Shown here in pieces: positions 41,419 through 49,258 of a stretch of DNA of 61,056 nucleotides (its first letter is position 1; each line of letters starts with the position of its first letter). The position numbers were made by a program, and so were the translations under genes. Source of the stretch: an uncultured Prevotella sp. GTDB lineage: Bacteria > Bacteroidota > Bacteroidia > Bacteroidales > Bacteroidaceae. Where the stretch lies: NCBI GenBank assembly GCA_937877595.1, contig CALFIY010000082.1, positions 1 to 61,056 of the forward strand, read 5' to 3'. The notes below the pieces were generated by a model that worked only from the letters and a program-made list of their open reading frames with translations, was not told where the DNA came from and searched no databases.

Positions 41419-42528
41419 TTATGATTTTCTTATCAATTTTTCGTTTATGGCAGAAACGATCTCTTCCGGTTCTGGTACGATGCCTCCCAGTCTGCCAAAC
41501 TGTTCTACTGGCACTTGTCCGTCAATGGCCAGTCGCACGTCCTGTACCATCTGACCTGCATTGATTTCCACAACCAGTATTCCACGTTTTCCTTTTGCCA
41601 TTTCTGCAATTTGCATCGACGGGAAAGGCCATAGAGTAATGGGGCGCAGCAGGCCAACTTTTATTCCTTCTTCGCGAGCCATCTCTATGGCTTTCTGAGT
41701 GAGTCGTGCAGCAGAGCCAAATGCCACAATGATGTATTCGGCATCGTCGCAACAGAGCGCTTCGTATCTCACTTCTTTTTCACGTATCTCTGCATACTTT
41801 TTCTGCAGATGCAGATTGCGTGCCTCCATCACCTCAGGCTTCAGTTCGAGCGATGTGATGATGTTAGGCTTGCGGTCGGCGGTGCGTCCTATTGTTGCCC
41901 AAGGGCATTGCTGTCTTATCTCCTCCTCTGTGCGGCGCGGCTTGAATGGCGGCAGCACTATCTTCTCCATCATCTGGCCGATTACGCCGTCGCTGAGAAT
42001 CATAGCAGGATTACGGTACTTGAAGGCCAATTCAAAAGCAAGGTCAACAAAGTCAGCCATTTCCTGTACAGAGTTTGGCGCAAGCACTATTACGTTGTAG
42101 TCGCCGTTGCCGCCACCTCGCGTGGCCTGGAAGTAGTCGCCCTGCGACGGCTGTATCGTTCCCAGTCCGGGACCGCCTCTTTGCACATTGACAAACACGC
42201 CTGGCAATTCGGCACCAGCCATGTATGTTATGCCCTCCTGCATGAGTGCAATGCCGGGACTGGATGACGAAGTAAGAACTTTCTTGCCTGCTCCGGCACC
42301 TCCGTATATCATGTTGATACTGGCTATTTCGCTTTCTGCCTGCAGGACTACCATTCCGGTAGTTTCCCATGGCTTCAACTCTGCCAGGGTTTCTATTACT
42401 TCGCTCTGAGGGGTGATGGGATAGCCGAAGTATCCATCGGCACCGCATCGTATGGCAGCGTGGGCTATCGCCTCGTTGCCTTTCATTAGGGTTACTTCTT
42501 GTTCGGCCATGTCTTTTGTGTTTGCCAT
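41419..42528 (-). CDS. vorB: 2-oxoacid:ferredoxin oxidoreductase, alpha subunit (VorB/KorA type)
   Basis: 369 residues from the ATG at 42528 (MANTKDMAEQ). The alpha chain domains I and II are present: LMKGNEAIAHAAIRCGADGYFGYPITPQSEVIETLAE, VVLQAESEIASINMIYGGAGAGKKVLTSSSSPG, VNVQRGGPGLGTIQPSQGDYFQA, and the late IIVAFGSAARLTQKAIEMAREEGIKVGLLRPITLWPFP. This form is usually annotated as 3-methyl-2-oxobutanoate dehydrogenase subunit VorB, but is close to 2-oxoglutarate oxidoreductase KorA. Sequence reading alone does not decide between valine-derived and TCA-type substrate. Two bases separate it from the ferredoxin subunit gene. Confidence 0.9.
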   Translation of the reverse strand: MANTKDMAEQEVTLMKGNEAIAHAAIRCGADGYFGYPITPQSEVIETLAELKPWETTGMVVLQAESEIASINMIYGGAGAGKKVLTSSSSPGIALMQEGITYMAGAELPGVFVNVQRGGPGLGTIQPSQGDYFQATRGGGNGDYNVIVLAPNSVQEMADFVDLAFELAFKYRNPAMILSDGVIGQMMEKIVLPPFKPRRTEEEIRQQCPWATIGRTADRKPNIITSLELKPEVMEARNLHLQKKYAEIREKEVRYEALCCDDAEYIIVAFGSAARLTQKAIEMAREEGIKVGLLRPITLWPFPSMQIAEMAKGKRGILVVEINAGQMVQDVRLAIDGQVPVEQFGRLGGIVPEPEEIVSAINEKLIRKS

Positions 42529-42530
42529 TG

Positions 42531-42758
42531 TTATGCTCCTTTGCTTCTGTAGACGGTGATACATCCGTCAGGGCACACTATGGCGCAGGATGTACAGCCA
42601 GTACACTTTTCTATTTCTTTCGGTTCCACATAGGGATAACCTCGCATGTTCACCTTGTTGGCCATTGCTATCACACTCTGAGGGCAGGCGCTGATGCACA
42701 ATGCACAGCCTTTGCAGCGGTCAGTGTTGACGACGATGGCTCCTTTAGTTTTTGCCAT
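42531..42758 (-). CDS. 2-oxoacid:ferredoxin oxidoreductase, delta (2x[4Fe-4S] ferredoxin) subunit
   Basis: 75 residues from the ATG at 42758 (MAKTKGAIVVNTDRCKGC). Two [4Fe-4S] binding motifs are complete: CKGCALCISACP and CTGCTSCAIVCP. It passes electrons from the TPP centre to external ferredoxin. It is first in the delta-alpha-beta-gamma operon. A -7-like TACTTTTG (minus strand, 42793-42800) lies 34 bases upstream, inside a 297-base gap that also holds a terminator and a repeat array from the uxaB side. Confidence 0.93.
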   Translation of the reverse strand: MAKTKGAIVVNTDRCKGCALCISACPQSVIAMANKVNMRGYPYVEPKEIEKCTGCTSCAIVCPDGCITVYRSKGA

Positions 42759-42870
42759 AATCAGTATTTTTCTGTATTTTTCTCTTTGCCTGCAAAAGTA
42801 CATAAAAAGTATGACAAACACTTTCTATAACATAAGGAAAAAAGAAAAATAATGCTATAGGAAAATTAAA

Positions 42871-42900
42871 AACCCACTGGCGATTGCCAATGGGCTTTTG
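42871..42900 (-). terminator. Intrinsic terminator downstream of uxaB and repeat array 3
   Basis: An 8-bp stem (42873-42880 with 42887-42894, one G.U pair on the minus strand), loop of six, followed on the minus strand by five T. It would end the uxaB transcript after the repeat array, so the array would be in the uxaB 3' untranslated region. Confidence 0.75.
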
Positions 42901-43055
42901 ATTTTTGCTACAACTGCTGTAATTTTTTTAAAAGCAGCTGTAATTTTTTTAAAAGCAGCTGTAATTTTTTTAAAAGCTGTTGTAATTTTCAAAAAAACAG
43001 CTGTAATTTTTTTAAAAACAGCAGTAATTTTTTTAACTACTGCTGTTTTTGTTGC
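42898..43055. repeat. 21-bp period repeat array 3 (3' side of uxaB)
   Basis: The phrase GTAATTTT (or GTTTTT at the last) begins at 42919, 42940, 42961, 42982, 43003, 43024 and 43045, each exactly 21 bases apart. Units read GTAATTTTTTTAAAA plus GCAGCT or a close variant; two neighbouring units are identical. The array fills the space between the uxaB stop codon (43056-43058) and the terminator. Same design as arrays at 9080-9210 and 17371-17475. Confidence 0.88.
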
Positions 43056-44495
43056 TTACAGTATTGTCTTGACGGCCTCGAGCATTCCCTTCTCCTGAAT
43101 GAGGTCGAGATACTGACGTACGAGTGTGTTCAGACCCTTGATATTGTTGAGGTCTTCCTGCCAGATGAACTCTGCGCCGAGCACACCGTCTGCTACCTTC
43201 TGTGTATCGCCTGTAGCCCACAGTTCCTTCAGCAACTCCATTATCTTCTGGTCATCGTTTGGAACTATCTCCACACCGTCGGTGCGCTTGCCGCCCTTGT
43301 AATATGTGATGATGGCTGCCAGTCCGAATACCAAGCCCTTTGGCAGTTCGCCCTTGCGCTCCAGATATGTCTTTACGCCTGGCAGGTCGCGTGCCTGGAA
43401 TTTCGGGAATGAGTTGAGCATGATGCTCGTCACCTGGTGGTCTACAAACGGGTTGTCGAAACGCTCAAGAACGTCGGCGGCAAACTTCTCAAGTTCCTCG
43501 ATAGGCAGGTCGAGAGTCTGCATGAGTTCGTCAAACTGCACCTTGTGGATATATTTTCCGATAACTTCGTGGTTGCAGGCATCACGAACGATGTTTACTC
43601 CGCTGAGGAAGGCAACCGGCGAAAGAACGGTGTGAGGCCCATTGAGGAGAGTCACCTTGCGCTTGTGGTAAGGCTCTTCGCTTGGTACAAACAGCACGTG
43701 CAGTCCTGCCTTGTCTGCTGGGAATTCTGCTGCAACTTCCTTTGGAGCCTCGATAACCCAAAGGTGGAAAGTTTCGGCCTGGACAACGAGGTTGTCGCGA
43801 TAGGAGATCTTCTCCTGTATCTCTGCAATTTCCTTGCGTGGGAAGCCTGGAACGATGCGGTCAACGAGTGTTGCATAAACGCCGCACGACTCGGTAAACC
43901 ACTGTTTGAAGGCTTCTGGCAGTTGCCACAGTTCGATATACTTGTAGATGCACTCCTTCAGAACATGGCCGTTGAGGAAGATAAGTTCGCATGGGAAGAT
44001 TATCAAGCCCTTTGAAGGATCGCCATTGAAGGTCTGCCAGCGACGATACAGCAACTGTACGAGTTTTCCGGGATAAGAACTTGCTGGTTTGTCGTCCAGT
44101 TTGCATGCTGGATCGAATGCTATACCTGCTTCAGTGGTGTTAGAGATTATAAAACGAATCTCTGGCTGGTCGGCAAGAGCCATGAAAGCATCGTTCTGCG
44201 AGTAGGGATTGAGAGCACGGCTGATGACGTCGATGCGCTCTAATGTATTGACGGGCTTACCGTTCTCGCGTCCCTGAAGATTTACGTGATACAGACAGTC
44301 CTGGGCGTTGAGCCAGTCTACCATGCCGCGTTCTATCGGCTGTACTACTACGACAGAACCATTGAAGTCGGTCTTCTGGTCCATGTTCCAGATAATCCAA
44401 TCTACGAATGCGCGCAGGAAGTTGCCTTCGCCAAACTGAATTACTTTCTCTGGCATTACGCTCTTAGGAGCAAATTGCTTGTTTAGTGGTTTCAT
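43056..44495 (-). CDS. uxaB: Tagaturonate reductase (altronate oxidoreductase)
   Basis: 479 residues, mannitol dehydrogenase superfamily. It reduces D-tagaturonate to D-altronate with NADH in galacturonate (pectin) breakdown. An N-terminal Rossmann domain (VIQFGEGNFLRAFVDWIIWNMD) is followed by VVVQPIERGMVDWLNAQDCLY, FIISNTTEAGIAFD, the catalytic region IFPCELIFLNGHVLKECIYKY and VERPDRIVPGFP-like sequence, then a helical C-terminal domain. No other uronate genes (uxaA, uxaC, kdgK) are in the window. It has its own promoter at 44542-44573. Confidence 0.92.
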   Translation of the reverse strand: MKPLNKQFAPKSVMPEKVIQFGEGNFLRAFVDWIIWNMDQKTDFNGSVVVVQPIERGMVDWLNAQDCLYHVNLQGRENGKPVNTLERIDVISRALNPYSQNDAFMALADQPEIRFIISNTTEAGIAFDPACKLDDKPASSYPGKLVQLLYRRWQTFNGDPSKGLIIFPCELIFLNGHVLKECIYKYIELWQLPEAFKQWFTESCGVYATLVDRIVPGFPRKEIAEIQEKISYRDNLVVQAETFHLWVIEAPKEVAAEFPADKAGLHVLFVPSEEPYHKRKVTLLNGPHTVLSPVAFLSGVNIVRDACNHEVIGKYIHKVQFDELMQTLDLPIEELEKFAADVLERFDNPFVDHQVTSIMLNSFPKFQARDLPGVKTYLERKGELPKGLVFGLAAIITYYKGGKRTDGVEIVPNDDQKIMELLKELWATGDTQKVADGVLGAEFIWQEDLNNIKGLNTLVRQYLDLIQEKGMLEAVKTIL

Positions 44496-44541
44496 AGAAT
44501 AGTTTTTTTATGTTTTATGACAGTTTTGTTTGTATTAGGCG

Positions 44542-44573
44542 CAAAGTTATGCGTTTTTTTTCTGATGACCAAA
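44542..44573 (-). promoter_or_regulatory. Promoter of uxaB
   Basis: Minus strand: -33 TTTG (44570-44573), 20-base spacer, -7 TAACTTTG (44542-44549). The -33 box directly abuts the stop codon of the upstream M64 peptidase gene. Confidence 0.8.
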
Positions 44574-45800
44574 TTATTTGGTGTAGAAATTGATAAGGCT
44601 GGAAAGAGCATCCTGGCACACATTGCAGAATTCCGGGAACTTGTTGGTCCGCATCCTGCAGTCGTGCTGTGGTCTCCACACACCTTTGGACAGATATCCT
44701 CCGCCCTCGACGAGCCCCGCCTTGCCTTGATCGATGAGTTTCTGCCATTTGGCAGGTGCGGTATTACGGGTGGTAAGATTAGGTTCCCACGGTTCTGTAT
44801 CGGCAAAGTACATCGGGTCTTCATCGCCGTAGGGATACTCATCGCCCAGTCCGCCAAAGGAGTGGCCAAACTCGTGGACAACCACAGGCTTGAAGTTGCT
44901 GCCTCGGGTGTAACTGAGGTTATAACTGTTGAATATGCCGCCGCCACCATAGTGTTCGGTGTTGGCAAGAATGATGATGTGCTCGTAGGGAGTTGCTGCC
45001 AGTCGGTCGTGAAGTTGACTGAGACGCAGCGTGGTGAGGTAGCGTGTGGTGTAGAACGTATCGAAATGGGAACCGAGCGAAGTGTCGAGCCAAATACCAC
45101 GTCCCGGCTGGCTGACATCAGAGTCGTGCGAGGCATTGAGCAGTGCAATGATATTAAACCTGTCGCGCAGACTCTTGAACGGCTCATGTGCAAAGAGGGC
45201 ATCCATGGCTGTGTTGCAGTCGGCCAGATAGTCGTCAAACTGCGACGACGTATAGCCTTCGGCAACAAAGGCAATATGAATGCAGCGAGTGGTGTCGGAG
45301 GCTTGTTGCAAAGTCACGTAAGGATTCTTCTGACGTAATTGGCGGATAAGAATATCGTCAGGATTGACCTTGTGCTGTAGGCTGGCTATGGTGCGATTGT
45401 GGAAATCGCGCAATTCTATGCTGATGGTGGCGCTGCGGCGAGGCATGGGTGTCAGGAAAACATTCTCGAAAGCCTTGCTCGTCGTTTTTGCCTCCGCGGT
45501 ATACAGCCATTCCTGAAACAGGGTGGAGAAGGAGTTGCGGTATATGGCTTTGCCCGTCGCGTCGTCGGTCATGGTGATTGTGCCGTTGCCTGCCAGTGGA
45601 ACCTCTGCCAACCGCTGCCGCTTGCCATACCATCGGGCACTCTTGCTCAATTCGTCGAGAAAGATGTGTTGCTCGACAGATGTTCCTGCAAAGATATAGT
45701 CGATGCGTAGAGTGGAATCGCAAAAAAAATCATTGAAGTCCTGAGACTTCGACTGCAGTGCTGCGCATGTGATGATGAGCAGCAGAAAAAGTCGTTTCAT
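44574..45800 (-). CDS. Secreted M64-family zinc metallopeptidase
   Basis: 408 residues with a signal peptide (MKRLFLLLIITCAALQSKS). The N-terminal domain (about 25-150) is a beta-rich M64 N domain; the peptidase domain has VVVHEFGHSFGGLGDEYPYGDEDP, the extended HExxH with a following Glu as in IgA peptidase M64 of Clostridium ramosum and its Bacteroidota relatives. It acts outside the cytoplasm, with the natural substrate unknown. Its start overlaps the upstream HPPK-like gene (ATGA, 45797-45800), so it is the end of the long operon that begins at transketolase. Confidence 0.9.
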   Translation of the reverse strand: MKRLFLLLIITCAALQSKSQDFNDFFCDSTLRIDYIFAGTSVEQHIFLDELSKSARWYGKRQRLAEVPLAGNGTITMTDDATGKAIYRNSFSTLFQEWLYTAEAKTTSKAFENVFLTPMPRRSATISIELRDFHNRTIASLQHKVNPDDILIRQLRQKNPYVTLQQASDTTRCIHIAFVAEGYTSSQFDDYLADCNTAMDALFAHEPFKSLRDRFNIIALLNASHDSDVSQPGRGIWLDTSLGSHFDTFYTTRYLTTLRLSQLHDRLAATPYEHIIILANTEHYGGGGIFNSYNLSYTRGSNFKPVVVHEFGHSFGGLGDEYPYGDEDPMYFADTEPWEPNLTTRNTAPAKWQKLIDQGKAGLVEGGGYLSKGVWRPQHDCRMRTNKFPEFCNVCQDALSSLINFYTK

Positions 45801-46147
45801 ATGACGTAGTCAATAAGTTGTTGTACGTAGGGACGGTTCCAGTCGCTGAGGTGATGGCGCTCGCCGTCGTATTGCAAAATATCCAAGTCGATTGTGATAT
45901 TTTCTTTGCTTCTGTCCGTGCGCTTTTCTGCATCTTTCAGAACATCTTGCAGTTCGTCGTACGACATGTCTGTATTGCCAGCCACGAGCCTGTTCATATA
46001 CCAGCGGCTACCGCCCTTGATGTCGCGCGTCCAGATGGCATGGCTTTGTGATACGTCGGAAAGCAGGGACATAAGAAAGGAAGTGGCCCATTGAATATGG
46101 ACACTTTGCCGGCAGGCAGAACCAAGGGCTATCACAACGCGCTTCAT
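45797..46147 (-). CDS. Shortened HPPK-like protein (folate pyrophosphokinase family)
   Basis: 116 residues against about 160 for FolK. It begins like HPPK (VVIALGSACRQSVHIQWATSFL) and keeps the two Mg-binding Asp of the TIDLDILQYDG motif, but the region before it (EKRTDRSKENI) lacks the usual GRxR...WGPR arginines and tryptophan, and the C-terminal third is reduced to DWNRPYVQQLIDYVI. It may be a minimal HPPK or a repurposed relative. It overlaps both neighbours by 4 bases (ATGA), between fbp and the M64 peptidase. Confidence 0.65.
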   Translation of the reverse strand: MKRVVIALGSACRQSVHIQWATSFLMSLLSDVSQSHAIWTRDIKGGSRWYMNRLVAGNTDMSYDELQDVLKDAEKRTDRSKENITIDLDILQYDGERHHLSDWNRPYVQQLIDYVI

Positions 46148-48123
46148 TTTTTCTCCTTCAGTATGCCGTGGCGGTAGGCATATAGCAACTGGCGAAGGTC
46201 GTCAATCTGTGAGCGCAACTCAGTGCCCTTGTCGGTGTCGGCCACAAGCATGCGGTGGGCAGAGAGTTCGACCAACTGGGTAGTCGACTTGATGTCGGTT
46301 CCTTTCTGAATAGCCTCGGCAGCACTCATAAACGGTTCGTGCTGCACCAACTGGAAACCGCGGCTATGGTATACGAGAGTATATCCTGCTATGCCTGTCT
46401 CCGAATGATAGGCTTCAGAGAAACCACCGTCGATAACCATTAGTTTTCCACCAGCCTTTATGGGATTTTCACCTTTTGATGCATGCACGGGGACATGGCC
46501 GTTGATTATGTGTCGGTTGGGACCGTTCACTCCGAAAGCATCAAGTATGCGGTCGCAGATGTCTTCTGAATCGCGCAACTGGAAATAGTAGCCTTTCTCT
46601 TCCTTGAAAGTGTCATGGTCTGTCAGGAAGTAGCGCTCGAATGTCGCCATTTTCGACTTGTCGAACAGCGGAGAGTCCTTGCCGCACCAAAGATAGAGGA
46701 AATAGTCTTTGGAGTATTGCCGCAACTCCTTCTCCGTGTCGCTCTCAAAGGCTGCACGTATCATCATGCCGATGTGGTTCATCAGTTCAAGGCCCTTGTA
46801 TTTCTTGCCTTTGTATAGTTCAACCTCCTTAAGGCTACCGTCGGCATTGAGAGGGCACGAGGCATGGAATAGCAGGTTGTGATTGCTGATGTTGTACATG
46901 CAGCCGTGCGAAAGCAACATCTTTATGTGCTTGCGCAGTTTCTCACAGACGCGGAAAGAGTGGTGCAACTTGTCCATCAACTGCTGCTCTTCGGCGGTAA
47001 GTTCGTTGGGAGAAGATGCGCTGATTGTCGGAAAATTGTTCGAAAGCATGTCGTACTCCTTGCCGCCAATGGTGCATATGCCGCGCTTGTAGTCTACGGC
47101 CTCAAGCAGGCAGCGGTCTGCCATGCCCCATTCCGGACGGCGGTGGAATATCTGGGCCTCTATCTTAAACTGTATCACGGTGATGGCCTTGTGCATCTGT
47201 GCTGTCAGGCGTGTTGTCTTCTCGTCAAGACTGTTTCCCTTCAGCAGTCGTGGCATGAACTCACTGCAGGGATCGTTGCCATAGGTGTCCATGGCGAAAG
47301 TTGCCAGCGGTACAAGGTTTATGCCGTAACCCTCTTCAAGTGTTGCCAGATTGGCATAGCGCAGCGAAAGGCGCAGCACATTGCAAATGCATGCGTCGTT
47401 GCCGGCACAGGCTCCCATCCACAGTATGTCGTGATTGCCCCACTGTATATCCCATGAGTGATACTGCCGCAGCGTGTCGAGAATAATGTGCGCACCAGAG
47501 CCGCGGTCGTAAATGTCGCCGAGAATATGAAGTTGGTCGATGGCCAGACGCTGTATTACATTGCAGAGAGCACAGATGAAGTCGTCGGCACGTCCTGTGG
47601 ATATGATTGTATCAACGATTACGCTGACGTATGCCGCCTTGTTGGTATCATCGGTGCGCTCGTGCAGAAGTTCCTCAATAATATAGGCAAAGTCTTCAGG
47701 CAGCGACTTTCTTACTTTTGAGCGTGAGTATTTCGACGACACGTCGCGACATACGGCAACAAGCCTGTGTATGGTAATATGATACCAGTCGTCAAGGTCA
47801 GTTTCTGTGGCTTTTATCAGTTCTATCTTTTGCTCCGGATAGTATATCAGTGTACATAGTTCGCGCTGCTCTGTCTCGCGGATGTCTCCAGCGAAGAGTT
47901 CGCTCACCTTGCGCTTGATATTGCCCGATGCGTTCTTCAGAACATGCTGGAACGCATCGCTCTCTCCATGCAGGTCGGCAAGGAAGTGCTCAGTACCTTT
48001 TGGCAGATTGAGAATAGCCTCGAGATTGATTATCTCCGTAGATGCTGCTGCTATTGTGGGGAATGAGTTCGACAGCAACTGAAGGTAGTGCATGTCGCGA
48101 TTGATGGTATTAGTGGTTGTCAT
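46144..48123 (-). CDS. fbp: Fructose-1,6-bisphosphatase, class 3
   Basis: 659 residues, the large Firmicutes/Bacteroidota FBPase III. It hydrolyses fructose 1,6-bisphosphate in gluconeogenesis. Metallophosphatase motifs are HFLADLHGESDAFQHVLKNASGN, LHILGDIYDRGSGAHIILDTL and DIQWGNHDILWMGA, with later HIINGHVPVHASKGENP and the region VIDGGFSEAYHSETGIAGYTLVYHSRG. Length and motif order match B. subtilis Fbp (YydE). It is 13 bases after the glycosyltransferase gene and overlaps the HPPK-like gene by 4. Confidence 0.94.
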   Translation of the reverse strand: MTTTNTINRDMHYLQLLSNSFPTIAAASTEIINLEAILNLPKGTEHFLADLHGESDAFQHVLKNASGNIKRKVSELFAGDIRETEQRELCTLIYYPEQKIELIKATETDLDDWYHITIHRLVAVCRDVSSKYSRSKVRKSLPEDFAYIIEELLHERTDDTNKAAYVSVIVDTIISTGRADDFICALCNVIQRLAIDQLHILGDIYDRGSGAHIILDTLRQYHSWDIQWGNHDILWMGACAGNDACICNVLRLSLRYANLATLEEGYGINLVPLATFAMDTYGNDPCSEFMPRLLKGNSLDEKTTRLTAQMHKAITVIQFKIEAQIFHRRPEWGMADRCLLEAVDYKRGICTIGGKEYDMLSNNFPTISASSPNELTAEEQQLMDKLHHSFRVCEKLRKHIKMLLSHGCMYNISNHNLLFHASCPLNADGSLKEVELYKGKKYKGLELMNHIGMMIRAAFESDTEKELRQYSKDYFLYLWCGKDSPLFDKSKMATFERYFLTDHDTFKEEKGYYFQLRDSEDICDRILDAFGVNGPNRHIINGHVPVHASKGENPIKAGGKLMVIDGGFSEAYHSETGIAGYTLVYHSRGFQLVQHEPFMSAAEAIQKGTDIKSTTQLVELSAHRMLVADTDKGTELRSQIDDLRQLLYAYRHGILKEKK

Positions 48124-48136
48124 GGTCCTGATGGTA

Positions 48137-49231
48137 TTATATCTTAAGATGGTTTTCTATTTGCATGGCGAGTTGACGCGTAATACGGTCGTTGAGAGGG
48201 GGTAGGGGCATCATGCCCTCGTCGAGCGCAGTGTAAGTGCTCATAAGTTGCATCATACGCTGTGCTGTCTTATAAAGACGCGCTTCCTTGAGCATGTCGA
48301 CCAGCAGGCTTTCCTCACTGTCGTGCTCACGCAACTCCTTGTCGAGTTCTACAAGATGGCTGATACAGAGTTGGTGGCGCAGACCAACCTTGCGCAAGAA
48401 GCGGAACGTTGCTATCAGCCGGTCGTTCTCCGTAGGGTATTGCATGCCGATAGCCTCCTGTATGGTGCTCTCACGCTCGTAGCCGTCGGGCACAAAGCAC
48501 TGCGTAGTGATATTTATGTCGGGACATTTGTATTCCAAAACGCGTATGCCACGACTTACGATGTCGTCGACGTGTTCTTGCCTTGCATAGTTGAGGACAG
48601 TGCGCCACTGCTCGTCACTCTCCATGGCAAGAATGTCCGACTGTACCCATCGGCGGTCGCCAGTAATGCCTGCCTTGATTATATTCCGCAATGTATGCCG
48701 CGTGTCCTTTGTCATTAGCGCCAGAGGATTGCTGTCCATCACGCAGCGATATGTGTGGTACGTCTGTTGTGCAGCATTGGCGGCTGTAGTGGAGTGGGTG
48801 ATGAGTGGATTACGTATGATGACCAGACGATTGTTCCATCCAAGTTGGTGCATACATTCTTCCTCCATTCTTCCTTGTATGACAACAGCGTATGCGCTAC
48901 GGATGAGATGGCGCTGGAAGAGATATTTCTTGGGCATCTTGTCTTTCCAGTAATTGTCGCGTACGACCCACGGTTCCAGTTGCCCGTATGGAGAGACGAC
49001 AAGGCGGGTGCCTTTCTTCCGTACGATTTGCCACAGTTGTGCTGCAGAACGCTGCCAGCATCCATGTACGTGAAGTATGTCGAAATGCCTTGACTCTATA
49101 AGTTGGCGCGCTGCTGCTTCCGTTGTTGCAACGCTGTTGCCTGCTTCCAGTCCCATACCTTTTGTAAGCATGTCTACATAACTTGTAATCATGCTGTCGT
49201 CTTGAGGTGTGTAGTGAATTACGCTTATCAT
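48137..49231 (-). CDS. Glycosyltransferase family 4-like protein with atypical C-terminal half
   Basis: 364 residues. The N-terminal half resembles the acceptor domain of GT-B glycosyltransferases (FDILHVHGCWQRSAAQLWQIVRKKGTRLVVSPYGQLEPWVV, then YAVVIQGRMEEECMHQLGWNNRLVIIRNPLI). The C-terminal half (from about 175) does not show the usual donor-binding domain with its EX7E motif; it is helical and charged (LVELDKELREHDSEESLLVDMLKEARLYKTAQRMMQLM). A glycan-linked role is likely but sugar and acceptor are unknown. It follows the GT2 gene by 27 bases in the long operon. Confidence 0.7.
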   Translation of the reverse strand: MISVIHYTPQDDSMITSYVDMLTKGMGLEAGNSVATTEAAARQLIESRHFDILHVHGCWQRSAAQLWQIVRKKGTRLVVSPYGQLEPWVVRDNYWKDKMPKKYLFQRHLIRSAYAVVIQGRMEEECMHQLGWNNRLVIIRNPLITHSTTAANAAQQTYHTYRCVMDSNPLALMTKDTRHTLRNIIKAGITGDRRWVQSDILAMESDEQWRTVLNYARQEHVDDIVSRGIRVLEYKCPDINITTQCFVPDGYERESTIQEAIGMQYPTENDRLIATFRFLRKVGLRHQLCISHLVELDKELREHDSEESLLVDMLKEARLYKTAQRMMQLMSTYTALDEGMMPLPPLNDRITRQLAMQIENHLKI

Positions 49232-49258
49232 GTGATGGGTGTGTGGAAGCGGTTGTTT

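Noticed and set aside
42898..43055. CRISPR array.
   Set aside because: The 21-bp units are contiguous with no unique spacers, and no cas genes are present.
42898..43098. A 66-codon plus-strand frame with repeating AVIFLKA-like heptads.
   Set aside because: It is the translation of the 21-bp array and runs antisense into the end of uxaB; no promoter or start context supports it.
44492..45274. A 260-codon frame inside the M64 peptidase gene on the same strand.
   Set aside because: Ser/Thr/Pro-rich out-of-frame translation; the M64 frame has the signal peptide and HExxH motif.
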